This document shows, in pieces, positions 17,075-26,423 of a stretch of 64,000 nt of DNA. Position numbers and translations under genes: made by a program. Source of the stretch: JAFMJV01 sp963814315 (GTDB lineage Bacteria; Chloroflexota; Limnocylindria; Limnocylindrales; CSP1-4); the NCBI GenBank assembly GCA_963814315.1, contig CAWFCG010000001.1:558001-622000 (forward strand), in the 5' to 3' direction. Position 1 is the first letter of the stretch; the number at the start of each line of letters is the position of its first letter. The notes beneath the pieces were generated by a model, which searched no databases, was not told the origin of the DNA, and was given only the letters and a program-made list of their open reading frames with translations.

Positions 17075-18359
17075 GCAGGGGCAGCCAGTACAACGCGATC
17101 GTGAACAGCAGCGCGCCAAATGCCAGCACACCGGCCACGACGAGGTACTCGACGAGCGTCGGCACGTACCAATGGGTCACCGCGAAGCTGCTTGCCGCCG
17201 GCCCCTGGTCGACCCCGATGGGCAGCCCCGGCGGCAGGTCGATGGGCGCATATGAGAGGCCATTCAGGAGGAGGTTAAGGCGATGGACGAAGATCCCGCC
17301 GATGGCCAGGACTGACGCCAGTGCCACCCAGGATGTCCGCAGGCGGGTCCGCCGTACGGCCAGGATGACGAACGGGATCGCCAGACCCATGACGACCTCC
17401 ACCAGGAAGAGCGGCGTGTACGGTCCCGCCAGCATCCTGCTGATGGCGCTCGACTCGCCCGTCCCTCCTGGATACGAGGCAGTCAGGTATTCAGCCAGCA
17501 CCAGGAATGCCTCGACCGCCAGGAACACGCCCAGGAGGCCACCCAGGAAGGCCACCAGGTCATCGCGGAACTCCACCTTGCGCAGGCGACGAGCGGCGAG
17601 TGACACGAGGATGACGAGGGCGAGGCCGGACACGAGCGCGGAGGCGATGAACATCGGCGCCATGATCGAGGAGTACCAGAACCCGCGGCTGATCTGCAGT
17701 CCGAAGATCCAGGCCGTGACCGAGTGAAGCAGGATGGCAGCCGGCAGGGCCACCCAGGCCAGCGTCGACTTCAAGCGTTCATCTCGCGCCAGAGCCCGCT
17801 CGCTGGTCCCGGTGCCGAAGGCCAGCCAGCTACCGCGGCGTGCCAGATCCGCTCGCGTGTAGACCCAGACGTACAGCGCAGACAACATCGTGTAGGCGAT
17901 GACGATGGTGATGTCCCACACCATGGGCGATGTCAGATTGGGGTGAAGCAGGATGTTGATGACGCGTTCGGGGCGCCCCAGGTCGGGCAGGATGAAGATC
18001 CCCGCCAGAAGCACCGCCACGGTCGCCTCCACCACTGCCAGGCGCGTGATGGGCTTGAACATCGTGGCACCAAAGAGCCGCCCCGATGAGGCTACGATCA
18101 GCCCACCGGCGGAGAGTCCGATGAAGAACATGAAGTAGAGGATGTACTGGCCCCACATCATCGGGTTGCGCATGCCGGTGACGATGAGGCCCTGGTTGAA
18201 CTGATAGGCGAACGCGATGACGCCCACGCCCATGGTGATCAGCAGCAGGGCGACCCAGACGCATAGCCAGAGGTTCTGTCGCATCCAGCCGCTCCAGCGC
18301 TCCCAGCGTCGCGCGCCCGGTACGTCAGCCGCAAGCGGCTGTTCGGTCAGCACACTCAT
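17055..18359 (-). CDS. NrfD/PsrC-family membrane subunit of the molybdoenzyme
   Basis: A 434-residue polytopic membrane protein, with about 9-10 hydrophobic segments starting at LWLCVWVALLLITMGVGVIAF. The NrfD/PsrC family exchanges electrons with quinones and anchors Fe-S subunits at the membrane. Family-typical segments include SAGGLIVASSGRLFG, DLGRPERV and LHSVTAWIFGLQISRGFWYSS. It overlaps the Fe-S subunit by ATGA and lies third in the order catalytic, Fe-S, membrane subunit, as in polysulfide- and DMSO-reductase-like complexes. It carries no obvious heme-binding pair. Confidence 0.9.
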   Translation of the reverse strand: MSVLTEQPLAADVPGARRWERWSGWMRQNLWLCVWVALLLITMGVGVIAFAYQFNQGLIVTGMRNPMMWGQYILYFMFFIGLSAGGLIVASSGRLFGATMFKPITRLAVVEATVAVLLAGIFILPDLGRPERVINILLHPNLTSPMVWDITIVIAYTMLSALYVWVYTRADLARRGSWLAFGTGTSERALARDERLKSTLAWVALPAAILLHSVTAWIFGLQISRGFWYSSIMAPMFIASALVSGLALVILVSLAARRLRKVEFRDDLVAFLGGLLGVFLAVEAFLVLAEYLTASYPGGTGESSAISRMLAGPYTPLFLVEVVMGLAIPFVILAVRRTRLRTSWVALASVLAIGGIFVHRLNLLLNGLSYAPIDLPPGLPIGVDQGPAASSFAVTHWYVPTLVEYLVVAGVLAFGALLFTIALYWLPLREPDAH

Positions 18360-19063
18360 AGTCCGGCCTTTCGCCGCGGCGGCAGATACCGCACGGACGG
18401 CTGCGTGGCGAGTTCTTCGAGCAGCTCGTAGCCCTCCCGGTCACGGATCAGCGCCACCACATGACTGTCGTGGTCGTTGAGGTCACCAAAGACGCGGGCA
18501 CCCGTCGGGCAGGACCAGACACATGAGGGCACCTGGTCTTCGGCGAGTCGGTGGACGCACATGGTGCATTTCTCGACGGTGCCCAGCGGTCGGGCTTCGA
18601 CCATACCCGTGTCGTACGGCGTGGGTCGGGATGGCTCACCCCAGTTGAAGGTGCGAACGCCGTAGGGGCAGGCGATCATGCAGTACCGGCAGCCGATGCA
18701 GCGATCGTTGTCCATCATCACCAAGCCGTCTTCGCGATGGTATGTCGCTTCCACCGGACAGACCTTGGTACAGGGTGCATTCTCGCAGTGCTGGCAGGCC
18801 ACGGGCAGCCACGACAACTCAAGGCCACCGGTCACCGGCTGCGGCTGGTCGAGCGAATCGCCCTCCGTCAGGATGCGGTTCCACCATGCGCCCAGGGGCA
18901 GGTCGTTCTCCGACTTGCAGATGATGGCGCACGTCCAGCAGCCGATGCATCGCTCCTGGTCGACGACCATGCCCCAATGCGGCTGCTCCGAGCGCGGGCC
19001 GATCTCGCCATATTCCCGCGAGACCGGAGACAGCGCCTCGACCGGGGAGACCTTGTCAGCCAT
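18356..19063 (-). CDS. four-cluster ferredoxin subunit (DmsB/PsrB-like)
   Basis: A 235-residue electron-transfer subunit with sixteen Cys in four cluster motifs: CIGCWTCAIIC, CQHCENAPCTKVC, CIGCRYCMIAC and CTMC ... CVWSC. This is the arrangement in DmsB and PsrB, about 200-235 residues, rather than the longer NarH-type subunit. It lies between the catalytic and membrane genes and overlaps both (8 bases upstream, ATGA downstream). It should carry electrons between the molybdenum site and the quinone-reactive NrfD subunit. No signal peptide, so it would be exported together with the TAT-bearing catalytic subunit. Confidence 0.93.
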   Translation of the reverse strand: MADKVSPVEALSPVSREYGEIGPRSEQPHWGMVVDQERCIGCWTCAIICKSENDLPLGAWWNRILTEGDSLDQPQPVTGGLELSWLPVACQHCENAPCTKVCPVEATYHREDGLVMMDNDRCIGCRYCMIACPYGVRTFNWGEPSRPTPYDTGMVEARPLGTVEKCTMCVHRLAEDQVPSCVWSCPTGARVFGDLNDHDSHVVALIRDREGYELLEELATQPSVRYLPPRRKAGL

Positions 19064-21605
19064 CGTTCGCCTCGTTTGCCTCGGTAGCCTTGCGGACCTC
19101 GCAGCGACAATCCTTCCAACCAGTGCTGGGTGCCCACATGTTGCCCACGTAATGGACTTCGTGGATGGGATTGACAGCCGATGAGGTCAGTTCGTTGACG
19201 CCCTTGCCGGCGGCGAACTGGCGAGGCCACCAGCCTTCGTAGAGGGTCACGCTGCCTGGCCGCTGTGCCTCACTGATGCGTGCCCAGGCACGCACCGAAC
19301 CGCGCGTATTGCTGACGTCGATGAGATCGCCAGTGACGACACCGCGCGCGTCGGCATCGACCGGACTGATGAAGACCTCCGGCTTGCCGCCGTTGATCTC
19401 GCCAAGCCAGGCGTTGTTGGCATAGGTGGAGTGGATGCGCCACTTCGAGTGTGGTGACAGCAACGCAAGGGGATAGTCGGCTTCATCGTGGACGGCATCG
19501 TCGAAGGGCGGCCGCCAGGTCGGCACCGTCTCGCCCAGCTCGATGAAACGATCATCTTCCTTGTAGAACTCGATGCGCCGAGTGGTGATGAACTCCGCGG
19601 TCTTCTCAAGCGGCGCCGGCAGGGAGACCGGCGGGAACGGCACGCGGTCACGGATCTGCTCCACGAATGCCACGTCAGGATCGGGGACGGGCAGGCGTAC
19701 CGGACCCGCTTTGAGGTCCGCGAGCGTGATCCCTTCAGTGGGCCCGCCAGGCTCGTTCCCGGCGGCGAGGATCATCTCGATGGCGGCCTCCTCATCCATC
19801 TCGAACCATTCCGCCGCCAGCTCGGGCGCCACGCGACGCATGATCTCCCGCCACATCCACAGCTCGGAGCGCGACTCGCCGACCGGCTCGATGGCCGCCT
19901 GCTGAAGTTGCAGGAAGGGGTGAAGGGGCGTGGCCGTGAGGTCCGACTTCTCATACCAGGTGGTGGCCGGGAAGACCACGTCGGCCCAGCGCACGGTCTC
20001 GGTCATCTGGTGGTCCACCACCACGATGAGGTCGAGTTCTGCGAGTGTCTGGTGCAGCCGGTTCACGTCCATCGACTGCACGAACAGGTTGGCGAACGTG
20101 CACACGAGCCCGTGCCAACCCTGTTCGGGATAGGGCACGTCCGGATGCATGGTTTCGGTCCGTCCCCGCACGAAGTAGACGCTGGGACAGACCTTGGCCT
20201 TCTGCCCGCCGGGGCTCCACCAGGGCAGCGTGGCGGCGCGGACCTTGTACTGGCCGACGTAGACCGAGAAGCCGCCGCCCGAGCGACCGACATTGCCGGT
20301 CAGGGTGGCCAGGAGCGCGAAAGCACGGCCGGTGAGGTCGCCGTGGTACCAGTGGTTGGCGCCGCCGCCCATCAGGATGGCTGCTGGTTTGGTCGATCCG
20401 TAGCCACGTGCCAGGCGGACGATCTGGTCGGCTGGGACGCTGGTCACCTCCTCGGCGTGCTCGGGCGTCCACGCCTCCAGCTCTCGCCGCACGTGGACGA
20501 AGCCAGGCGATGCCTCGACCGTGGTCCCGTCCCCCAGGGTCACGTCGTAGGTGCCCTCCAGGGCTGGCACGACGCCATCGGCAAACCCGAGTCGGTCGGT
20601 GCCCACGACGATCGGCGCACCAACCGTCTCGTCCCAGGCCACGAAGGAGGGATCAGGCGCCGCCGGATCGATGTCGATGCCACGCAACCGCTTGCCGTTG
20701 TCACTCCGCACGAGCAACGGCGCATCGGAGTAGGTGCGCATGAAGTCGGCATCCATCATGCCGTCCTCGATGATCTGGCGACACAGCGCCAGGCCGAGGG
20801 CGGCGTCCGTGCCCGGGCGGATGCGGAGATGCGCGTCAGCCTTCGAGGCGGTCGACGAGAAGGTGGGGTCGACCACGACCAGCTTGGCACCTGCCTCGAC
20901 GGCATCGAAGATGAAGTGCACGTCCGGGATGCGCGTCTCCACCGGGTTGCTGCCGATGAGCAGCAGGAACCGGCTGTTGGCCCAGTCCTTGGCTTCATGC
21001 TCGGCGTTCTGCACGCCGAACGTGATGGGCATGCCCATAGGCAGGTCGCCGTTGAAGTCGAAGCTGGTGCCATGGATCATGCCCAGCAACGCGCTGGCGC
21101 GGTAGTTGGCGCCCTTCTGGATGTAGCCGGACCCCGGCACCTGCCCGAAGACATGGATGGAGTCCCAGCCCCAGCGTTCACCGATCGAGCGCATGCCGTC
21201 CGCGACACGGTCGAGCGCTTCCTCCCAGGTGGCTTCGCGGAATGACCCTGAGCCACGCTCACCGTCACGGATGAGCGGCCGCATGATGCGGTCCTCACCG
21301 TAGATCTGGTTCATGTAGCTCAGGCCCTTCATACACCCGCGAGGCGAATAGGCGGCATCGGGATAGTCCGCCGCCTGCTGCACCTTGACCACCACGCCGT
21401 CGCGGACGAAGGCCAGCTGTCCGCAACTGCCGGTGCAGTTGGGCGAACACGTCGTGCGCACGACACGATCGACCGGAAGGCTGGGGTCAACCTCGAAGTC
21501 GCGGCCGGCCAGGGCCGGTTGCTGCAGGACGGGCAGGCTGGCACCTACGACCGCGCCGACGGCTGCGGCTGACCCCTTCAGGAAGGTCCGACGGGTGACC
21601 GGCAC
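19056..21605 (-). CDS. molybdopterin oxidoreductase catalytic subunit (DMSO reductase family)
   Basis: An 849-residue catalytic subunit with a twin-arginine signal (TRRTFLKGSAAAV) and GTG start at 21605. The [4Fe-4S] ligands are C53, C57, C61 (CSPNCTGSC) and C91. The region after the helix reads FNGDLPMGMPITFG followed by LIGSNPVETRIPDVHF, which matches the NarG/EbdA type (YxDLPPxxPxTWG, GSNxPxTRxPDAHF); D187 is therefore the likely molybdenum ligand. In NarG-type enzymes the first cluster ligand is His, but here it is Cys, and the partners are DmsB/NrfD-like, so the complex is a hybrid. The substrate is unknown. The signal points to activity outside the cytoplasmic membrane. Confidence 0.9.
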   Translation of the reverse strand: MPVTRRTFLKGSAAAVGAVVGASLPVLQQPALAGRDFEVDPSLPVDRVVRTTCSPNCTGSCGQLAFVRDGVVVKVQQAADYPDAAYSPRGCMKGLSYMNQIYGEDRIMRPLIRDGERGSGSFREATWEEALDRVADGMRSIGERWGWDSIHVFGQVPGSGYIQKGANYRASALLGMIHGTSFDFNGDLPMGMPITFGVQNAEHEAKDWANSRFLLLIGSNPVETRIPDVHFIFDAVEAGAKLVVVDPTFSSTASKADAHLRIRPGTDAALGLALCRQIIEDGMMDADFMRTYSDAPLLVRSDNGKRLRGIDIDPAAPDPSFVAWDETVGAPIVVGTDRLGFADGVVPALEGTYDVTLGDGTTVEASPGFVHVRRELEAWTPEHAEEVTSVPADQIVRLARGYGSTKPAAILMGGGANHWYHGDLTGRAFALLATLTGNVGRSGGGFSVYVGQYKVRAATLPWWSPGGQKAKVCPSVYFVRGRTETMHPDVPYPEQGWHGLVCTFANLFVQSMDVNRLHQTLAELDLIVVVDHQMTETVRWADVVFPATTWYEKSDLTATPLHPFLQLQQAAIEPVGESRSELWMWREIMRRVAPELAAEWFEMDEEAAIEMILAAGNEPGGPTEGITLADLKAGPVRLPVPDPDVAFVEQIRDRVPFPPVSLPAPLEKTAEFITTRRIEFYKEDDRFIELGETVPTWRPPFDDAVHDEADYPLALLSPHSKWRIHSTYANNAWLGEINGGKPEVFISPVDADARGVVTGDLIDVSNTRGSVRAWARISEAQRPGSVTLYEGWWPRQFAAGKGVNELTSSAVNPIHEVHYVGNMWAPSTGWKDCRCEVRKATEANEANDG

Positions 21606-21842
21606 CTAGCCGACCCTCCCGCGCCAGACCGTGCGCCGCGCGGGGCACGTCGAGTCCAGCATGGCGTGGTCATCGGACCCACACACCGCACAACGGCTGG
21701 CACTGGTCCCGCTCGGCTGCGGACGGACCTGTCCCGCCACGCTTTTCATGGCGCGACCGTAGGTCGCGGCCAGCGGCATCACCGCGAGGCCGATCGGCAC
21801 AGCCATGGCCAAGCGCAGGACGTGGCGGCGAGAGAACGTCAT
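21606..21842 (-). CDS. small TAT-signal protein with a Cys-rich tail
   Basis: A 78-residue protein, first gene of the molybdoenzyme operon; its stop directly abuts the next start. The N-terminus SRRHVLRLAMAVPIGLAVMPLAA resembles a twin-arginine signal. The tail holds three Cys (CAVCGSDDHAMLDSTC), enough for a small metal or Fe-S site. A G-rich Shine-Dalgarno lies about 7 bases before the ATG. TAT export implies a folded or cofactor-bearing passenger, so it may be an accessory electron carrier. I recognise no family. Confidence 0.6.
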   Translation of the reverse strand: MTFSRRHVLRLAMAVPIGLAVMPLAATYGRAMKSVAGQVRPQPSGTSASRCAVCGSDDHAMLDSTCPARRTVWRGRVG

Positions 21843-22014
21843 GCAGGATCCCCCCTACTACCGACGACAGCAACGATGTCCAAGCGATGGTCGCTTGCGT
21901 CCCCGGGGCCCCGATAGGGCCGAATGGACAGTCCTTCCACGGTCGTCCTGCATCTTCGGAGCACCTACCATGGCAACCACGCCGTGCCAGACGGGACGGC
22001 AAAAGGAGGCGAAC
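21843..22014. promoter_or_regulatory. divergent promoter region of the molybdoenzyme operon and DUF6457 gene
   Basis: The 172 bp separate the first gene of the minus-strand operon from the plus-strand DUF6457 gene and must carry both promoters. I see no clear -35/-10 pair or strong palindrome. Confidence 0.4.
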
Positions 22015-22284
22015 ATGGACCTTGAGCAGTGCTACCGGACCATCTCCGAGGCTGCATCCGAGCACGGCCTGAAGCCGCTTGAGCCGCTCTCGAACGACGA
22101 GATGACGGCCATCCTCGACCTCGCCCGCGTGGTCGCCCACGGTGTCGAGCGCAAGGCCGCGCCGCTGGTCAGCTACTCACTGGGCAGAGTGCTCGGCGAC
22201 GCCGATGCCGAGGTGCGCACGGCAGTGCTGACGGACGCCATCGCACGCATCGAAAAGGCCGGAGACTCAACCAGCGGGGCATGA
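22015..22284 (+). CDS. DUF6457 protein, MobA-associated
   Basis: An 89-residue protein. The ATG at 22015 follows a strong aaaggaggcgaac site; the open frame upstream to 21805 is not convincing. DLARVVAHGVERKAAPLVSYSLG is the hallmark of DUF6457, a small helical domain often fused to or next to MobA. Its placement divergent from a molybdoenzyme operon that ends in mobA fits a role in molybdenum cofactor insertion or maturation. The biochemical role is not established. Confidence 0.8.
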   Translation: MDLEQCYRTISEAASEHGLKPLEPLSNDEMTAILDLARVVAHGVERKAAPLVSYSLGRVLGDADAEVRTAVLTDAIARIEKAGDSTSGA

Positions 22285-22320
22285 CCCCCGAGTGTGGCGG
22301 CGGTGTGCGGGCGGTGCCGG

Positions 22321-22644
22321 TCAGTGAGCCGGTTCGGGTCCGACCCGCACGGCCAGGAACGCCAGGCGGGTGGTGGCCTCGATGCCGCGCCGGGCGCCGG
22401 CGGGCGCGATGATGGTCATGCCCGCGGTCACCGCATAGCGTTCCTCGTCGACCTGCACGATGCCCTCGCCCTCGAGGAAGTGGTAGATCCCCTGGGGCCC
22501 AGGGTGCACCGGAATCTGCCCGCCGGCCTCCAAGCCAGCGACCAGTACGCGCAGCTCAGGCTCGTCGTGGAGCAGTGTTGGCTGGGGGCCGGGAGCGGAG
22601 AAGTGCACCAGCTCGTGCCAATCAGGGTGTAGTGCCTTGTTCAT
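22321..22644 (-). CDS. small cupin-domain protein
   Basis: A 107-residue single-domain cupin. The ATG at 22644 follows GGAGG by about 9 bases. Motif 1 is IPVHPGPQGIYHFLEGEG and motif 2 lies around AGMTIIAPAGARRGIEA; motif 1 retains two His and a Glu for a metal, while motif 2 lacks the usual His, so metal binding may be weak or absent. Such small cupins range from dioxygenases to sugar-binding sensors; no substrate can be proposed. Confidence 0.75.
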   Translation of the reverse strand: MNKALHPDWHELVHFSAPGPQPTLLHDEPELRVLVAGLEAGGQIPVHPGPQGIYHFLEGEGIVQVDEERYAVTAGMTIIAPAGARRGIEATTRLAFLAVRVGPEPAH

Positions 22645-22871
22645 CGGTCGGTTCCTCCGGCGAGTGGTGGGTCGTGGTGCGGCGGGCGGCCACATGCACG
22701 CCTCCTACCGTACCGCCGAACGAGAGGGCGTGATCGGCTCCATACCACCGGCCAGACCACGCGCTCCACCAAGGCGCCGCTACCGGCTTGAACACGAACC
22801 ACGCTGGCCGTATCGTTGCGCGGCCGCGACCCCTATCGGACCCTTCAGGCACCACGCGGCAGGAGGTTCTC

Positions 22872-23204
22872 ATGCCCAAATTCCTGTTCACCGGCAGCTA
22901 CACCCATGAAGGCGCACGAGGCGTCCTGGCCGAAGGTGGCACGGCCCGTCGTGAGGCGACCGCACGACTGGTCGCTTCGCTTGGTGGAGCGGTGGAGGCC
23001 TACTACTTCGCCTTCGGAAGGACTGATTTCTACTTCATCGCCGACTTGCCAGACAACGCAGCAGCGGCGGCAGTTCCCCTGACGGCGGCGGCGTCTGGCG
23101 CGGTCGTCACCCGGACGGTAGTCCTGATCATCGCCCGAGGAACTCGACGCTGCGACGAAGCTGTCGCCGACCTACCGTGCGCCCGGCGCGTAGCGAGTGA
23201 GTGA
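22872..23204 (+). CDS. GYD-domain protein
   Basis: A 110-residue protein. AGGAGG at 22861-22866 sits 5 bases before the ATG. PKFLFTGSYTHEGARGVLAEGG, EAYYFAFGRTDFYFIADLPD and the helix-strand ending VVTRTVVLI match the GYD domain (ferredoxin-like fold, often dimeric, unknown function). The last 20 residues are not part of the domain. It diverges from the cupin gene with 227 bp between, room for two promoters. Confidence 0.82.
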   Translation: MPKFLFTGSYTHEGARGVLAEGGTARREATARLVASLGGAVEAYYFAFGRTDFYFIADLPDNAAAAAVPLTAAASGAVVTRTVVLIIARGTRRCDEAVADLPCARRVASE

Positions 23205-23394
23205 TCGTCCGGACACGGCAACTGGGGTGGTCCACGTAGGGCCACGGCCCGTTCCCGTGGTCCAGATCGCCGCCACGGTCAGGACGACCCTGGCGGCGAT
23301 CAGTCAGCAGCCGAGCCGGGTCGTGGCCGTTGTCGGTGGCCCGGCCCCGTCGACGCTCATGCTGTTGGGCGCGCTACATGGACTCCACACCTGA
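23197..23394 (+). CDS. possible small protein overlapping the GYD stop
   Basis: A 65-residue open frame starting at a GTG that overlaps the GYD stop by 8 bases and ending inside the 3' end of the opposite RTX gene. It has a plausible alternation of Val/Ala-rich segments but no motif. Overlap-coupled starts are common here, which is the main support; it may equally be non-coding. Confidence 0.25.
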   Translation: MSDRPDTATGVVHVGPRPVPVVQIAATVRTTLAAISQQPSRVVAVVGGPAPSTLMLLGALHGLHT

Positions 23395-24487
23395 CACGTG
23401 ATCGATGGTATCGACGACGGCGCCGTCGAAACCGGGGCCGCCCTTGACCACGTCGACCTGACCGTCGTTGGCCTGGATCTTGTCGTCGCCACTCCCGGCG
23501 TCAAGCATGTCCCTGCCCTCTTCTCCGGCGATCTGGTCGTCGCCATCCCCGCCGTAGACGGCATCGTTGCCTGCTCCGCTGGAGAGTTGATCGTTCCCCG
23601 CGTCGCCGTAGACAGTGTCCTTGCCCCCGCCACTGGCGATCTGATCGTCGCCTGTGCCGCCTCGAACGAAGTCGCTACCCGCCTCGGTGGAGATGGTGTC
23701 AGCGCCCGAGCCGCCGAAGACCTTGTCGTTCCCGGATCCGGCCGAGATGGAGTCATTGCCGCTGTTGCCCCAGACCCTGTCGTTCCTGGATCGGTGGAGA
23801 TGACGTCGTTGCCGCCGCCACCCTTGACGACGTTGGCGAGACCACCAGCCGCGATGGAGTCGTCGCCGCTGCCCCCCAGGATGACGTTGGAGCCTGACGT
23901 GTCGATGAGGCCATCGCCATCAGCTCCACCTTCGAGCACGTCATCGCCGCTGCCGCCGTCAAGACTGTCGTAGCCGTCATCGCCGAGCAGATCGTCGTGG
24001 CCGCCGCCACCTTCGAGCGAGTCGTCACCCAAGCCGCCGTACATGAGGTCGTTGCCGCCGCCACCTTCGAGGTCATCATCCCCGTCGTCGCCGAAGAGGC
24101 GAATCTGCACCGGGGCCGCCCTCGAGGTCGATCGGAGTCCGTCCCGCCGCGGAGCTTGTCGGCACCCGGGCCGCCCTCGATGACATCGTATCCGGCATCA
24201 CCGGAGATGACGTCGTTGCCCGGCCCGCCCTCGATGCGGTCGTCTCCGCTGCCGCCGCGGATGATGTCGTGGCCACCCAAGCCCTTGATGGTGTCGTTCC
24301 GGCCAGGCCGCAGATGACGTCGCGGTGCGGCGTGCCGTTGAGGTCGGGGTCATCATCGGGGGTGCCGACGATGGTGCATCCCGCGGCCGATGCAGCCGAG
24401 GCACCGATGGTCGATGGCGCCATGGCCGCCATCGATCAGTACCGCGAGCCCACATGCAGCGAGCGCCCGGGTTTGTCGATCGTTCAT
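23372..24487 (-). pseudogene. RTX (hemolysin-type calcium-binding repeat) secreted protein, frameshifted
   Basis: From ATG 24487 (preceded by aggggac) to TAG at 23374-23372, about 372 codons. A signal peptide (RALAACGLAVLI ... ASAASA) is followed by more than fifteen calcium-binding nonapeptides such as GGSGDDRIEGGPGNDVI and GGGGNDLMYGG, ending with VDTIDHVSGVES. Five frame changes are needed to read it: near 24434, 24302, 24130, 24112 and 23787. Two of them fall at GGAACGAC, where GGCAACGAC (Gly-Asn-Asp) is expected. Repeats stay intact between breaks, so decay is very recent or these are sequence errors. Function would be calcium-stabilised secreted or surface protein. Confidence 0.75.
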
Positions 24488-24578
24488 CTTTTCGTCCCCT
24501 TTCGAGTGCGTGCTGGTTGCACCGTTCGAACGCTGGCGGGACGGCGCCCTCCGCTCAATCGGGGAAAACCACACTGTT

Positions 24579-26303
24579 TCACTCAGGCATCGCGGGTGGC
24601 GGCCGACCCAGGCGAGCCACCAGCTCGGTCCGCGAGTGAACGCCAAGCTTCGCGAAGACCTTCGATAGATTGGCCTCGACGGTGCGGACGGAGATGAAGA
24701 GCGTGCCGGCGATCTCCTTGTTGGACCGGCCCTCGGCGACGAGGGCGGCCACCTGCCACTCGGTCTCCGTGAGAAACCTCGAACCCGGCGAGCGACCGGG
24801 GATGCGAGCGAGTTCCTCCACGGCCTTCTCAGCCCAGAGGGGCGCCCCCAGAGTCTCGAATAGTTCGAGCGCTCTCGAAAGCGCCGTGCGTGCCGGCCCG
24901 CGCCGCTTGAAGCGGCGTTCGATCTGTCCTTGAACGAGCAGGGTGCGCCCAGCTCGAAAGGCTGCGGCAGTCGCTCGTGGCGCCCGTAGGGCTCGGTCGA
25001 TGCTGGTTCGAGCCGTCTCAGAGTCGCCACGAGTGGCCGCGACGAGTGCCCGCCCTCGAGCGGCGACCGCCGCGTGCCAGGCCCGTGCCGTCGGGCGACC
25101 CAGCTTCTCCACCCAGCCGATCTCCTCCACTGCCTCGTCGAGTCGACCAAGTGTGACCAGTGCCTCGATCTTGTTCTGGACGACGTTCGAGATCGAGCAG
25201 CTCGCCGATCCCGAGAGCCCGCAGCTCAAGCCCTGCCGGGCGCAGATGCGCCAGAGCCGCCGCCGAGTCGCCTCGGGAAAGCTCGATGAAGCCGAGTACG
25301 CCCCGCGATCGGATGACCACGATACGGTCACCCCCCGCGTGCGCTAGCGCGAGCGCTCTCTCCGCCCCATCCTGCGCGACGTCGAGATCACCGACGTGAG
25401 CCTGAACCAGGGCGTGCACCATGAGGACCACACTTTGTTCCTGCTCGATGCCCGTCTGGAGTACCGATGCGACGGCCTGGTCCGCGCTCCGGGCAGCCGC
25501 CGTCCGAGTCGCCGGCGCGGAAATCGAGTTCGGCAAGGCGGAACAACACACCGAAGCGGGCCGCTTCGTCGCCCGCGGCCTGGACACGTTCGAGTCTCGG
25601 CTTGGAGCAGTGGGCGGGCCCCGTCAAGGTCGTCCGTGTACATGCGGATCACGCCGAGCTGGAAGCTGGGGCGCATGTTAGTCGGGAAGTTGGCAAGATC
25701 CGCTCGAGATCCTGCTCGAGTGCGAGAGCCCGCTCCATATCGTCCTCGTGGTACTGACGCCCAAGAACGGTCTCCGCGTGGCATAGCTCGCCCAGCGACA
25801 CAGCGACCAGCAGCGCATCGCCGGCGCGTTCGGCGCATTCAGCAGAGGCGCGGCAGTGCTCGGCCGCCCGTTCCAGATCCCGGCGAGCCAGGTGAAGACA
25901 CCCAGAGCCGTGTTGATCTGTGCTTCGATCGAGGCTGAGCCGCCGACTTCGACCAGTGCCTGCTCGCACAGGCGAATAGACGTTTCCAAATCGTCGCCGA
26001 CGGTATCGGCCAGACGCCAGAGCAAGTCCGCACGGACAGGGCCCGGCTCGAGCCCCTCGATGAGGCTCTCGAGTGACTCTCGTCCTCGGGCGGGGTCGCC
26101 GGCGGCGACGTGGTACTCAGCCGCCTCGGTCAGACGACGCCGCCTCTCATCGCCGAGCCGCGGTGGGGTCAGCCGATCCCGGCGTCCCCGTCCAGAACTA
26201 GAGCGCCGGCACCCGCCGGGAGCCCCTTGAGGAATGCTGACGCGGTGCTCCGCTCCGCAAGCCGACCGACCATGACCGCCTCGGGCAGCCGTGGGACCGT
26301 CAC
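24579..26303 (-). pseudogene. LuxR-family (LAL-type) regulator, frameshifted and lacking its ATPase core
   Basis: The C-terminus (24579 to about 25190) is intact: TPR-like helices, then a LuxR helix-turn-helix (LTETEWQVAALVAEGRSNKEIA, LFISVRTVEANLSKVFAKLGV). Upstream, TPR-like segments continue in alternating frames, with breaks near 25190, 25390, 25600 and 25890. At the 5' end the P-loop start ALVLDGDAGIG (about 26175) is followed at once by sequence belonging several hundred residues later (LGDERRRRLTEAAEYHVAAGD). The GKT and the rest of the ATPase, normally about 300 residues, are missing. It cannot be a working STAND-type regulator as read. It may once have controlled the RTX gene 92 bp downstream. 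Confidence 0.75.
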
Positions 26304-26423
26304 GCCATGGATCCGTTCGCGCCGAGGCCTACGGCGCAGGCGACTCCAGGATCAGCCGGTGCCTCGCACGTCGCGAGGGCTGCGAGGATGTTGAAGGGCG
26401 AACCCTTGAAGCCACCGGAGCCA

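Noticed and set aside
17055..18359. Membrane subunit considered as a cytochrome b (NarI/HybB-type) protein
   Set aside because: The helix content and LHSVTAW/DLGRPERV segments fit NrfD/PsrC, and no paired heme His pattern was seen.
19488..21245. 585-codon open frame opposite the molybdoenzyme catalytic gene
   Set aside because: The opposite strand carries an unmistakable TAT signal, Fe-S and Mo-site motifs; the plus-strand frame has none and is an antisense artefact.
23398..23973. Plus-strand Val/Ala/Asp-rich open frame
   Set aside because: It is the antisense reading of RTX nonapeptide repeats; the periodicity belongs to GGxGxD on the minus strand.
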